From Globodera rostochiensis (lineage: Eukaryota > Nematoda > Chromadorea > Rhabditida > Heteroderidae), in contig JAEVLN010000037.1 of NCBI GenBank assembly GCA_018350325.1, positions 461,335 to 525,334 on the forward strand: 64,000 nucleotides of DNA, in the 5' to 3' direction. The notes under the pieces are model-generated. The model was given only the letters and a program-made list of their open reading frames with translations, was not told the DNA's origin and did no database searches. A program made the translations under genes and the position numbers. Below, piece after piece: positions 37,308-50,308 of the stretch. Numbering within the stretch: the stretch's first letter is position 1; each line of letters opens with the position of its first letter.

Positions 37308-39503
37308 ATGTACAGCTTCATGTTTATTTTGGCACTGTTGTCCTTCAGTTTTATGTCATTCCTGCTCGTTGCCAAGATGAAGCAAAGCAAGCCTGTTGAA
37401 TATGGCCATGATGCCATAATTATAATGGATAAAAAGTCCAAAGTTGAAACTAATGAAACAACGGCGTCTGAATTGCTTGGAGATTGCGAAATCCCGGTCT
37501 TGGTCATTGCGGCCAAACGTGCCAAAGCCATAGAGAATCATTTAAACCAATTAATAAAGTATGGTATTCGGTGATTCCGGGAAAAAATGAAATTGAGACA
37601 ATTTCAGGCTTAGGCCTTCTTCAGCCCAATTTCCAATCATTGTCAGCCAGGACGGGAACGATTTGTCTGTCACCGATGCAATTGAAAAATTTGTTCAAAC
37701 AGCGGAGAATGTTCAACTGATCAGGGTGAGGTTTCTTAATTTCGTTTGTTAAATAATTTTTTTAAATATAATTATCTTTTTTTTTAATATTTAGCATAAT
37801 CACAGCACAGATTTTACGAAGACTGGCGCATATGTTCGCATATCTCAACACTACAAATTTGCGCTGAGCCAAGTGTTCATCGAAATGGGCTTTAAGGTGG
37901 CCATTGTTACTGAGGGTTTGGCACTCTTCCATTGGCATTTTTGTTTTCCTTTAAATTCAGACGATTTGGACATTGCCGACGACTTTTTCTCTTATTTTTC
38001 TGCTCTCCGACATTTGCTATTTGAAGATCCTACCATTTGGCCTGAATAAAATATATTTTCTTAATAAGGTCCGCAAATTTCAGGTGTGTGTCGGCTTGGA
38101 ACGATAATGGTGAAAATGTTTATTATTTTTAACCAAAAACATTTTGTTCACTAACAAATAAAGGAAATCCGTCCATAATCGATTGGACGAATGGGCAGGA
38201 CAAATTGTGGTAGTTTTTTTTCTGTTTTTGAACAATTTTTTAAATAATTTTTCATTTGAAAGGCGTACCGACTTCTTCCCGGGCCTTGGATGGATGCTGG
38301 CAGCCGAAACATGGCGAGAATTAGCCGAAAAATGGCCCGGTAACAACTCATTTTTTTAAATTCAAACGGTTTTTCAAAAGATTTAATTTTCAGATGCTTA
38401 TTGGGATGATTGGCTCAGGCGGCCGGGTACTCACTCGATTTCATTTGTTTTAATTTAAAATTCAAAAGAAAATAATTTCTCTTCAATTTTTATATTTTCA
38501 GATATCCGAAAGAACCGAGTTTGCATTCGTCCAGAACAGTCGAGGACTTTGCACAACTTGCAAGGTCTTTGCTCTCCCAAACCGAAAAATTTGGTCAAAT
38601 TGCAATTATACCAATTTCGGATTTTTTTTTTCTTACTGTTACCCCCAAATATTTTGTTAGCTCTCCATTGCTTTCAGTTGCCGGAAAAGGCTCAAGCGGT
38701 GCGTTGTTTAAAGGCTTTTTGTCCTCCATTCGGTTGCCCGAAAAGCGCATTGATTTCGGCCAAATGAATGTGGCATTTTTGCATAAAAGTGCCTTTGATC
38801 GTTGGCTTTCGGCTGAACTGAGTTCATCCATTGAAATTCCGCTGCAAATTGTGCTCCAAAATTCGATTGGAAATTTGTCCATTTTGCTTGAGAGCAAAGA
38901 ACGGAAAAAGAGCCTAAGTGTCATTTACAAGGTTGCATGCTGCCTAGAAATTCAATATTTTCTTAAATTTAAATGTCAAACGATTTTTCTTTAAAAATAT
39001 GAATAACTTTTCTTGAAAATTGTATTTTTTGTTTAAGGATCCTCGCGAGTTTCGTCAACTTTCAAAAAAGTTCAACTTAATGGCAGACATACGGGTGGGT
39101 TTGGGTGAATTCTATCATAATTATGAATTTAATTGCAAAATTTTCAAAAATCCAGTCAGGAATGGCCAGGACGGCGTACTATGGCGTTGTGCCATTTTAT
39201 CAAGAGGGAATTCAGCTGTTTGCTGTGCATAAGTCGCTGGATTGGGCCAAAGATTTTGGTGTGCGGAATAGCAGTGACATTTATTTGTCGGAATGGGATT
39301 TGAAGAGCAAATTTTTGGATTTTGCCGAGACTTTCTGTGTGCCGATAAGGTGTCAAATTTAATTTGGACCGAACTCTATTTTTAAAAAATCACACAGGTG
39401 GACGGGCAAATGCAATCCGTACGACCCGAAAATGCGCGCATGGTTTATGACAAAGGGCTGGACGAAACGGCTGGAGGCATGGCTGCCGATGACCGTTTTT
39501 TGA
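37308..39503 (+). CDS. MGAT1: alpha-1,3-mannosyl-glycoprotein 2-beta-N-acetylglucosaminyltransferase, GnT-I (474 aa, 13 exons)
   Basis: Golgi type II membrane enzyme that adds the first GlcNAc to Man5 N-glycans and so opens hybrid and complex glycan synthesis. Exons: 37308-37558, 37608-37725, 37795-37915, 37961-38039, 38084-38109, 38164-38209, 38263-38339, 38394-38426, 38502-38564, 38678-38931, 39038-39094, 39156-39349, 39398-39503. Residues 4-21 form the membrane anchor (FMFILALLSFSFMSFLLV). Family landmarks: PVLVIAAKRAKAIENHLNQL, AQFPIIVSQDG, the metal-binding EDDLD at 163-167, CVSAWNDNG, RTDFFPGLGWMLAAE, YWDDWLRRPDIRKNRVCIRP, and the C-terminal MADIRSGMARTAYYGVVPF. Length and landmark order match animal GnT-I (human about 445 aa). 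Intron 4 (38040-38083, 44 bp) needs a GC donor to keep the conserved TIWCVSAW junction. The last 60 residues are less conserved. Confidence 0.95.
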
Positions 39504-42454
39504 TTACGATGATCACAGTACTCTACTTACTCTATTAGATGGTTACGATACCCAATTTCCCAAACAATTCCAGGCTTGGTGTGATCTGAGCCAGTCTGAT
39601 CTGAAGTTAATCTATGTTTGGACTAGATCATGCTCAGATCATCATTTATTCCGATGGATCCAACACAGTCTCTGCTAGTTGTTTTGCCCCTAATCAACAC
39701 CATTTAAATAACCGGTCAAAAACCCGACAATAGACTAAAACAAAGTTCAAATTTAAAAAACGGCCACATAAAGGGGGAACTGCATTTATATTTTTGACCC
39801 GGTTTATAGGTAACCTCCATTTTGTTTAAATATACATTTGTTTGGTATTTATGAAATTATAACTTACTCGGTTGAATTTACATTATTTTTCGGGTTTCAC
39901 GTCTGTTCTTTTCTTGCCTTTTCTGTTACGCATGAATAATTAAATATTTTATTGTTAATAAAGTTCTTGCGATTTTACACATCGGATTTCAGCTCCGAAG
40001 ACTTCCCCCTCTTAAACAAAAAAAATTCAGCTACAGTTTGCGATTTTTGGACCAATTTTCTTAATAAGGCGCCGCCACCGGATAAAAATTTGTATTTAAT
40101 CATTTTTTAGCGAAGAAATATTTTCTGGTGGCTCCGCCCCGCTACAATTGAATCTATCTAAAAACCGTAAGCCCATTTTACAAGGAAATTGATTTCGAGA
40201 CAAAATAACACGCAATAATCCGATCAATTGTTTTCTTCTCGCGTTTCATCCAATCGTTCATTCGGGCGATCTGTCACTCCCCGTCCGCCTTTTTCCTGCA
40301 TATTATTACGCTTTTAACCAATTTTCCCACCAAACACAAAACCCGTGACCACAGCAGCAAACAGCCAAGCGTTGTGTGTGCGCTTTTCTGTCCATAATCT
40401 TTTGCTTCGTTGTGATGGTTTTGATTGGGTGGGGGTTTTGTTAGCGATTGACCAACCAACCTCGTCCAAAATAAGCATAAATCATCCCATTACTACTAGT
40501 AAAAATGGTCAAAGTGCCCAATTGACCGATTTCTGGTTTTTGATCTTGTTCTCTCACATAAAAAAGACAAAAAACCTCACGAACTCTCCCTCCCCTCCCT
40601 GACTGTTCCAGCCATGAATTAGAAAAAGAAGCTGGAGAAAAGGACAAAAGAAGGCCCCATATGAAAAAAAGTCAAAAATCCTGTTTGAAAGCAAAAACTC
40701 TTGTTAAGCCAAAGCTAAACAGTTAGAGATCCATGAACAGTTATTTAAATAAAACTAACCGATTTTGGGTGTTTTTTCACATTGACTTTTTAAAAAAATT
40801 GAACCGCTTGGCTTTTTTAAATGATTCTTCTCTTAGGAGCTTTCAAATGGCATCTTGTTTGGGTAAATATGGATCATAGGGCCCAGGCACAAAATCACTC
40901 AAAAACACTTTAATAGGTTTTCTTATGGGCTGAAACCGATAGAAAAATCAGAAATTTTATTGGGACGAGAATTTAAACGGGTTTTTGAACCGTTTAAAAA
41001 TTGCCAAACGGACGGATAACGGAGCTTTTGAGGACGGACGGATACGAAAATTCGTATCCGTAAGCACGCCTGATAAATAGAAGGCCAGATCTCGGTTTTT
41101 TGGTAACGCAGGGTCCGGGACTACAAAAACGTGGCAAAATTTTTCAAAGACGTGACAAAAAAACGTGGCCATTTTTAGGCCTTTAATTTAATGTAAAATT
41201 GCTCGAACAATCATCGGGGTATTACCCTTTTTATTGCAATTTTTTTTAAAGAAAGCATTTTTTAAAAATAAATTTCCGCTTAAAAAATTCTCCTATCCCG
41301 ATACGGTTTTAATTGTTTCCGATTATCTGATGAACATTTACGGTGGTGTAAACATTCTAAAAATTTTTTTAAATTTTCAGATTTCTTTAAAAATTTTTAC
41401 ATACAATTCACAAGTTTTTCATTTCATTTTGTGTTGGACGAATTCACTAATATTTAAGAAATTGATAACTAAGTTCAAAGTTGAGTGATCTTAATTAATT
41501 TAGTGTCAATCTCTTTACAAATTGAGACGAAAATTTAAAATTTTCTCGGCGGCGCCTTTGAAGACAGTGGGGAAGATATTTTTGAATAATAAAAAAACAA
41601 TTTTTGTTTCACTCTCGACCATTTACAAAAAAAATTCCCCCATGCCAGTCCCGATCCCGGTTCAAAATGATGGTTCCGATCCCGGCTTTCACGGTCCCGG
41701 TCCCGATTTTTCCCAAAAATCCCGGCCCGACCAACTCTAGCAAAAAGCAAAAAGGTGGCATGGGACTCTGCTCCGCTCATCCCTGATTCTCATCCTAAAG
41801 GTCTGAGACGAAACACATTGAAACCTTCTGAAAAAACAGGCAGATACCTGGCTAAGGACATTTAAATTTTTTAAGATGAGACCCTCCAAATAATAAGGCC
41901 AGATGGGGTCCCTGCTCTAAGCCCCTCTCATCCAAAGGATGGGGAGGGGATTTGTTGGCGATTGACCAACGCCACCCCCCCCCCATTCCATCTCATCCAA
42001 AACTATGTATAAAAAGGCGGACGATGAGGGGGTAGCTCATTCAGCAGCGGCGGGCGGTGACGACGGGGGATGAGGAGGAGGGCGAGGAGACGCTATCCCC
42101 CCTGTGTGTGTGGGGGGGGGGGGGGGGAATGACTTTTCTGTACATTCATTCGACACTTATGTATTTGGTATCGATTTATGCATTTGTCCGACGCTTTCCC
42201 CTTTTTCCCCTTCTCCCCCCCCCCCCCCCCCGCCTAACACCAATTTTCTGTAATTTTTTTCCTATCTCAAATTGGCCAATTTTGGTCCCAACGAAATCAT
42301 TGTCTTTGGTTTTGCGCAATATTTCTTATTTTATCGCGCGACAAAATCGATTTTTGCAGTGCGTGATCATTTTTGTGCAGATTTTGATCAAAGAGAATTT
42401 CTTTACAGTTGGTCGTTTGTACGTCGAACACATAATTTATACATATGTACATAT
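39504..42454. other. intergenic repeat region, no gene
   Basis: Holds fragments rather than whole elements: an interior piece of the TTCAGTGCCG foldback family (40690-40900), a degraded CGG hairpin (40069), poly-C and poly-G runs (about 41975, 42110 and 42217), and a TATA-like TATAAAAAG at 42008 with nothing convincing downstream. The 165-codon frame at 42057 crosses both homopolymers and a MITE and is not a gene. Confidence 0.5.
39957..39962 (+). promoter_or_regulatory. possible polyadenylation signal AATAAA
   Basis: First clear plus-strand hexamer after the GnT-I stop, about 450 bases downstream. A 3' untranslated region of this length is long for a nematode. Confidence 0.35.
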
Positions 42455-42545
42455 CAGGGATGTAACCCGACGCCAAAAAAAATCCGGATCCCCAAAAAAT
42501 GCTCGGAATTTGGCATTCCGGAAACCGGAATCCGGTTACATCACT
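42455..42545. mobile_element. 91-bp hAT-like MITE, CAGGGATGTAACC family
   Basis: Ends CAGGGATGTAACC / GGTTACATCACTG (12 of 13 complementary), with an interior of CCGGAATCCGG palindromes. Same termini as the 764-bp element at 56858-57621. I found no matching flanking octamer. Confidence 0.7.
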
Positions 42546-44015
42546 GATTCTTAGAAATCACTAACCCTGACTCAAAAAAAGACCTAACCCCAATAAGGCT
42601 TTGAATCAGCAAAACCCAAAAACGTGGAAAAAACGTGGCAATTTTTTTCGCCTTTATTTTAATATAAAATTGCTCGAACAATTATTTTGACTAGTGTTCG
42701 GCAAATGCGATTTTTCGGTAATTCGGTAAATTACCAACAAAAAATTTCGCGGTAATACCGAAAATTATAAATTTTACTGCGCAGAACACTTGCTGGCTGA
42801 TAAAAGAGTCCTTAGGAAAATGCACAAAACTCAACCCAAAGATAAGGAGGATACATTCCGTCTCATCCCAGGACATTCTCATCAATTTACAATCGGAAAG
42901 AATGATGGAACTTTACTGCCAGACGAGCAGTATCTTGAAAAATTCAGAGAACACAGGCAAGAAGCGTTTGAATGAAAAAAAGAAAAACAAATTCCGACGG
43001 CGCCGCTATGTGCCGCTCGCTATGGAAATTTTAAACGCATGAGATTTAAGACTTCCGTCCTTTTTTATTTAACCATTTTTTAGCGCCCAGTCAGCTATCA
43101 TATTAGAGCCAATTTTTGTATGAAAGTAAGGGGACATTTTCAGAAATTGCTAATCTTTAAATTTTCTCTGACGTTTTTGCGTAATTGTGATTAAATTTCT
43201 TTTTATGCCATTAATAAAACAGGGTTCGTAACTGTCCTTTTTTTAAAGATTTGTCCTTTTTTGGGGTACCCCAATCTTTAAAATTTGAAATGTCCTTTTT
43301 TAAAGATTTGTACTTTATTTGGGGTACACGTACTTTTTTGTCCTTTATTTGTGATTTCTGGAGCTTTTTGAAGAATTTTCGTTTAAATATTGAATTAATC
43401 TCTAGACAGATAGCCAAATTTGTTAATTTTCAAGCATTTTTCGCATTCTTTTTTGAATTTTCGCTTGAAAAATGTCCAAAATGCAACAATATTTGTTCAG
43501 TTTTATCCAAATTCTGATCTGATTTTCAGGATAATTCGAATTTTTGGACCAATTTTCTTAGCAAATCGAGTCGAAAATCAAAAAAATTTTCCCGGCGGCG
43601 CCTATCGACACCGCCGGCCATTCCCATTCCTAAAAACTTCAAAAAAAAAGTACAGCATTTTTTAAATTTTGGTTGAATTCGCAAAAAATTGCATTTTTGA
43701 AAATCGAAAATCGGCAAAATTTTCGAAAATATTGGAGCAATTTCCAACCCCAAATGCTAAGAAAAATTGTCGGTGAAGAGAAATATGGTTAAAAACTCAA
43801 ATTTCATGCAAAAAATAAAAATTTACTGCATTTTTGAACATTTTGTAAAGTGTCCTTTTTTTTGCAAGCAAAATGCCAGCAAAATCTTTTTTTTGACCTT
43901 CACTGTCCTTTTTTTGAAAAATTTTAGTTACGAACCCTGTAATAAAATGATTCCGTTTGCAAAATTTTGCAAAAACTGGCATTTAATTTGCCCTCCCTGA
44001 CATTTTCCACGGGGT
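42546..44015. other. intergenic, no gene
   Basis: Contains a TAGTGTTCGGCAAATG element end (42691-42760) and a CGG hairpin (43594-43615). It also has a pair of TGTCCTTTTTT-rich segments near 43231 and 43850 sharing the inverted end GGTTCGTAACTGTCC / TTAGTTACGAACCC, suggesting a further element at about 43222-43940. Open frames here lie in repeats. Confidence 0.45.
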
Positions 44016-44428
44016 AAACCCAACTCATCCATACCCATCCATACCCAACTCATCCATACCCATCTCATCCATATCCAACTATCCATTGAGCATAACTCGC
44101 TTCAACCTTAACCGATTTAGAAATATTCAATAGATCTCGAACAGTTGAAGCTAACATTAAGTTAAAGCTTTGCGATTGGACAAGTTTCAAAAAAGTTATG
44201 GCCACAAAACCGCCCAAAAATCGAAATTTTTAAATTTTATCAAGTTTTCTGGCTATAACTTTTTTGAAACTTGTCCAATCGCAAAGCTTTAACTTAATGT
44301 TAGCTTCAACTGTTCGAGATCTATCGAATGGCGTTAAGACTTTCTAAATCGGTTACGGTTGAAGCGAGTTATGCTCAATGGATGAGTTGGATATGGATGA
44401 GATGGGTATGGATGAGTTGGGTGGGACC
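44016..44428. mobile_element. near-perfect foldback element with CCATACCCAACTCAT terminal arrays
   Basis: The left arm (AACCCAACTCATCCATACCC and repeats, then TTGAGCATAACTCGCTTCAA, then AGCTTTGCGATTGGACAAGT, then AAAAAAGTTATGGCC) is inverted almost base for base on the right (GGCTATAACTTTTTTGAAAC to GATGAGTTGGGTGGG). The loop is short (about 44215-44260). It would extrude a hairpin of about 190 bp. Confidence 0.85.
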
Positions 44429-45075
44429 CATTTTCCACATGTAGCGCATAATTCCGTAAATAATTTCGCAAAATTTGACATTTCGATTGATGTTGATTCA
44501 ACAATTATTCATTCATTCAATTAGAAAATGTTGGGGATGATTCAATTCGTGTTTTTGATGTCTCCCCATCTTTTCATCGCAAACCAACAATTTATGTGAG
44601 AGATAACGAGCGACCAATTGAACGATGGGATGGCACAAATTTACGACTTTTTTTTTTTTACTTTTGGACCCTCTTGACAATTTAAATCGATTTTTTTTAT
44701 CACAAACCCAACATTTTATTTTATGTTGATGTAAATTAATGTAAATGCATTCCGATTTTATGAAATCTTTTCAAAAGAGATTTTTAAAAATTACGATCGT
44801 TCAAAATTTGTTTTCTATAAAAATTAATTTAAATTTTCAACTTTTCCCCAAGGAAGAGCCGTTTTCTTTACCTTTAAAATGCTTCTTTGAACATTAGAAA
44901 AATGTCATTTGCAATAAACAATTGATGAGTCACTCCGAATATTTAAGAAAATATCCAAACAAAAATGGTGGGCATTTCATATTTCATTCACATTTCCCTC
45001 TAATTAATGTCTAATTATAAGCAAAATTTTCATCATTTAGTTTAAATTATATTAAATTTAAATATTTTTGCAAAA
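44429..45075. other. ERM upstream region
   Basis: About 650 bases of AT-rich, repeat-free sequence before the ERM start codon. CATCATTTAG at 45031-45040 could serve as a trans-splice acceptor for a spliced leader about 36 bases before the ATG. No TATA box recognised. Confidence 0.4.
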
Positions 45076-48000
45076 ATGTCTTCCAAAGCATTAAATGTCA
45101 GAGTGATTACGATGGATGCAGGTAATACAATTCAAAAGACGGACAAATTTAACAATAATAAGGGATTTGTAGAGCGCGGACGATCGCGATTCTTGATCGG
45201 AAATTTTGTTGATTTTTTTTGCTATCTCGGTGTTTTCGATCGAGATTCTCGATCGACGAAACTTTACGATCGAAATCTCGGTACTTTTCGATCAAGATTT
45301 TTCTAGTTCCTCAATCGGTCCTCGAGTCCGACCTATATCAATAACTGACTGGGCATATAGAAGTCTAATCGTAATTCTAATAGAGACCGGACTTGAATAC
45401 CGATCAAAAATCTCTGTCCGAGATTTCGAATAGATTGGTCCGGTCTTTATTTTAACACCCAAGAAATTTTTTTACAGTTTTCAAGTTTGGGGTAGAAAAG
45501 GAGGTCTGATTCTCCGAATTCTATGCCTCCAATAAATAACCTCTACAAATTAAAACGCTGATTTAAAAATAAAAATGATTTAAAATTTAATAAAAATGAA
45601 TTTGTAAAGAATTGGAGTTCACCATTCTGCCCTCGACCACGGGCAAACAGTTGTTCGACCAAGTGGTCAAAACCATTAATTTGCGTGAAATTTGGTATTT
45701 TGGGTTGCAATACCTTGACACAAAAGGCTTTACTTCATGGTTAAAGCTGAATAAGGTGGGTTAAGAATTAACTAAAGAATAAACAAATAATTAAAATTAA
45801 ATTTTAAGAAAGTCTTAAAGCAGGACATCAAAAAAGAACAGACTTTGCAGTTTAAATTTCGTGCTAAATTCTATCCCGAAGGTTGGGTTTTAATAACCAA
45901 AAATATTTTATTTTATTTTTTAAAGATGTTGCTGAAGAAATCATTCAGGATGTGACACTCGTACGTTTTATTTAATTTTTATAATTGGAGCTATTAAAAA
46001 AAGTCGTAACTCGAAAGACAAAATTTCAAAATTCTGTCTCCATCTCTGCTTCAAATATCGGTCCCTTTTTGAACAGCGTCTTTTCTACTTGCAAGTGAAG
46101 GATCTGTTGCTGACAGATGAAGTCTACTGCCCACCTGACCAAGCCGTCCTGTTGGCCTCATACGCCATGCAGGCAAAATACGGTGACCATGCCAAAGAGG
46201 AGCACGGATCGGGATCTCTTGCTAACGATCGGCTGATCCCACAACGCGTTTTGAATCAGGTGGGTGTTTGCTGTTGCTGTACACATTTTGTCAAGTTCTG
46301 TGCCAATTTATTTAATGTAGCTAGCTGGACTTATCAATTCTTTTCTATCGGCCCAACCCTGAACTGAGATTTTTCGAGGGCCTTTATCAGATTTAAAAAT
46401 CAGAATCGAATTGGGATTTGATTTGTTTAGAAGCTTTTATTTTTGTGATCAGTTCATGTTCTAAAGGTTAAATCAGCAATTCACAGCGAGTTGGCCTTTC
46501 GATAAGCGATATTGAATTTCCTAATGCGATAGCGATTGGTTACAAACCTATTTTCCAATACGATAGGCGATATGCCCAAAAAAGGCGATAAATGCGATAT
46601 ATATTGCGCGAGATAGCGATAGCGATTCCCATCCTTGATACTTACTGTGTTTTTGAATTATTGAAATTATACCAATTTTTCAATTAAAATAATTAACTTT
46701 ATTTTAGTTCAAAATGAACATGTCCGAATGGGAGAACCGTGTGATCACGTGGTGTGTTTCATATTAGATTTTTTTTAAGGCGCAAAATTATTTTTAATTT
46801 ATGCATTTAATGAATTAGACTTTTCTACATTTATTAAAGGTGGGCCGATCACAGGGGGATGAACCGTGAAACGGCGATGTTAGAATATTTGAAGATTGCT
46901 CAAGACTTGGACCAATACGGCGTCAATGTGGGTTACAAATTTCGCATTTTTTAATTCTAAAAATATTCGACTTCTTTTAGTATTTTTCCATTCGGAATAA
47001 GAAAGGCAGTGAACTGTTTTTGGGCGTTGATGCGCTGGGATTGACTATTGTAAGTTTAAAAAAGCATTAAAAATATTTGGTTTTTATTAATTTGGTTTTT
47101 TTTCAATATTAATGTAAAATTATTCATATTTATAAAAAAAGTATTCTCCATGAAAAACAATACATGTTTTTTACTAATTTAGTATGACCAGAATGACAAG
47201 CTGAACCCAAAAGTCGGCTTTCCATGGTCCGAAATTCGCAACATTTCATTCAACGACAAAAAATTTGTGATTAAACCGGTTGACAAAAAGGCGCAGGTCG
47301 CTAAAAATTTGTTCTTCTTTTTTTCATTTAAATTATTTTTATATAAATTGCAGGACTTTGTTTTTTACGCTCCTAGACTGCGCATCAACAAGCGAATTTT
47401 GGTGATTTTCTCACAAAAGCCTATTTTAATTAGTGTAACAAATTTAAATATGGTGACTACGGTATCAATACCATTTAACGAATTCTTAATATTTTAATTA
47501 TTCTATAAATTAGTTTTATTTATTTGTCAGGCGCTGTGCATGGGCAACCACGAGCTGTACATGAGGCGACGAAAGCCTGACTCCATCGAAGTACAACAGA
47601 TGAAGCAGCAGGCCAAGGAGGAGCGCATTCAGCGACAATTGGAACAAGAACGGCAAGTTGAATCAGGAGAGGATATGGTCCGGTCCACCAAGAGATGATT
47701 TTTTTTGTAAATTTTGGAACTGGCGCCGGAGTGAGGGCTGGATAAACGGGCTATAGCTCCCAGCCCCGAAATCCAAAGGAAAATTTCAAGTTGTTTGAAA
47801 CAAAAAATGAACACTTAACAAAAATGCCAATTTATTTTGAATTTTTCTTCTAACATCTTCCGTTTTTTTGCTTTTCGCATTGTCTTTCATCTATCAACCT
47901 TTTCCTATGCTAGCCGGTACACCTCGATTCTCGACGCGCACATTTCGGCGCGCACGATTCGGCGCCGAAGTTTGAAACGTTATAGCTTTTTGTTTATTTG

Positions 48001-50276
48001 ACCAAACCAAACATTCTTGGTATCATTCGAAAGCATGCAATGAGTAGAAGCTTACAAAGGCAAAAGTTTTTTTTGAAAAGACGAATCGGTTAGCTAAAGC
48101 TTGATTAAAGGTGCGGCATACTGAGAGCTTTTGTATGATATCGTTTTGTTTGATTTGCTTTGGGCACCGAATCGTGCCGGCGCTGAAACTTGTCGGCGCC
48201 GAATCGTGCCGCGCCGAATCGTGGTGCTCCGATGCTAGCCCCCGGTACACATCGGTTCAGTGCCCACGGTTCAGTGCCGCACGTTTCAGTGCCGCACAGT
48301 TCAGTGCCGGACAGTTCAGTGCCAGCGATTGAAAGGCTATAACTTTTTTTAAACTCAACCAAATCAAACAAACAAGATGTCATTCGAAAGTTCTAAGCTT
48401 TTAAAAGCTATTGTCAAGCCAAAGCTACTCAATTAAAAAATTCGTGAAAAAGTTATCTCAATAACATTATGAAAACCCCTTGATTTTGCGTGTTTTTTCA
48501 CATTAAACTTTTTTTAAACAATTAAACCGCTTGTTTTATTTTTTAAATGATTCATCTCATTTAAAGCTTTCGAATGACATCTTGTTTGTTTGATTTGGTT
48601 GAGTTTAAAAAAAGTTATAGCCTTTCAATCGCTGGCACTGAACTGTCCGGCACTGAACCGTGCGGCACTGAAACGTGGGCACTGAACCGATCGCCGCCGG
48701 CTAGCCCCCCCCCCCCTCGAAAATTTTTTTGGGTACGCTATTGCCGAGGCCATTACAATTATTCAAAACAGTATGTGTGATTTTTTTATTTCTACAGGCT
48801 GCAGCGAGAGATGTGCGCCAGGGAAGCAGCAGAACAAAAGCAGCACGAATACGAAGCCAAAATGTTGGTGCTAATTGAAACAACAACATTCTTAGACCGA
48901 TCGGTGTTATCATGGAAGTTCTAAGTGTGGCAAATTTGTCAAATTATTGGCAAAATTGAGCTTTTTGTCAGGACTTTTAGGTCAACATAACCTTTCTCAA
49001 ATTAACAAATCGATTGATTTTTAGTTGGTTTGGTTGATTTTGAAAAGAGTTATAGCTGTTTAGACTGAACTGGGCTCAGGCTCAGCTGCCTCTTACCGAT
49101 ACTGTATGAATACACCGACGAACACTGTAGTACTTTTAGAGCATTACACGCGCATTAAGGCGCTCGTTGTTTTAAGCATATAAAATGCGCCGAAATTAAG
49201 GTTATCCATGAAGGAGGAGATGGAAAGTGCGCAGCGTGACTTGGAAGTGGCACAAGGGCGCATACGCCGGCTAGAAGATCAAATTTACGAGCTGAATGAG
49301 GTGTGGAGTGGCTGGCACCTCCTAAATATTTTCTTTTTTTTCCTGATATTGGCCTCGTCACCCCCCCCCCCCCCCTCGCAAAAATGAATTTCTTACTTTT
49401 TTGCATTTTTTATTAATTCTTAAACAAGCTTGCTGTGCTGGAAAATCGGTACTTTTCCGTTTGGGACCCGCACATTCAAAAAAAGGCAACAAAAACGCTG
49501 AAAAGGTGTTTCTAGGGGTATTCCGGGGCGTAGAATCCGATTCTGACATTCATTCGACCAATTCCGAACCCCGAACCCGAACAATTTTCAAAAATTCAAT
49601 TTTTTCAAAAAGTGATTTTGTTATTGTAACTGGTCCGGGGTTTGAAAACGGTCGAAAAGGAGGTCAGATTCGGAATCTCGTCCCCGAATACCACTAGAAA
49701 CACCTTTTTACCAACTCTGGAAAACTTTTTCATTTTGCTTTCGAAAAATCATAGATGTTTAAATTATCGATTAGATAAAATCATATGATGAAATAAATAG
49801 CATTTTCATAATCAGCACCTGGACAACTCCCGAATAACTCAGAATTTAGCTTTTTGTAGCCTTTTTTTTAAAATTTGAATGTGCGGCCCCAAACGTAAAA
49901 GTACCAGAAAATCTCACACTTTTAAATTGTATTTTTTAAAATTACTTAACACAATTTGAATTTTTTCAGGCAAAGCGTTTGCTGGAAGAGAAGGAGCACG
50001 ACTTGCAGTCACTGAACAGGGAATTTGCGTCGGAGAGAGCCGTAAATGCTTTGGCATTATTTTAATAAAAAATATGGGCAATACCCGCTTCGTAATTTTA
50101 ATTCCCATTAAATGAGACTAGAGTTTTGTTCATACTAGAGACCGGCTAGAAGGTTCGGTCGGTACTTTTCGGGAAAGTACCGACACCAAAAGTACCGAAA
50201 ATCCCGAAAAAGCGTTGGTACTTTCCCGTACCGTCCGATCTTTAGTTCATACATGCAATAAGGGAGGAGGGTTCGA

Positions 50277-50308
<32 letters not shown>

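Noticed and set aside
39157..39160. Alternative acceptor (TCAG at 39156-39159) for GnT-I exon 12
   Set aside because: It would shift the frame. The acceptor CCAG ending at 39155 keeps the conserved MADIRSGMARTAYYG.
42057..42554. 165-codon open frame downstream of a TATA-like sequence
   Set aside because: It crosses poly-G and poly-C runs and ends inside a MITE. No recognisable motif; low complexity explains it.
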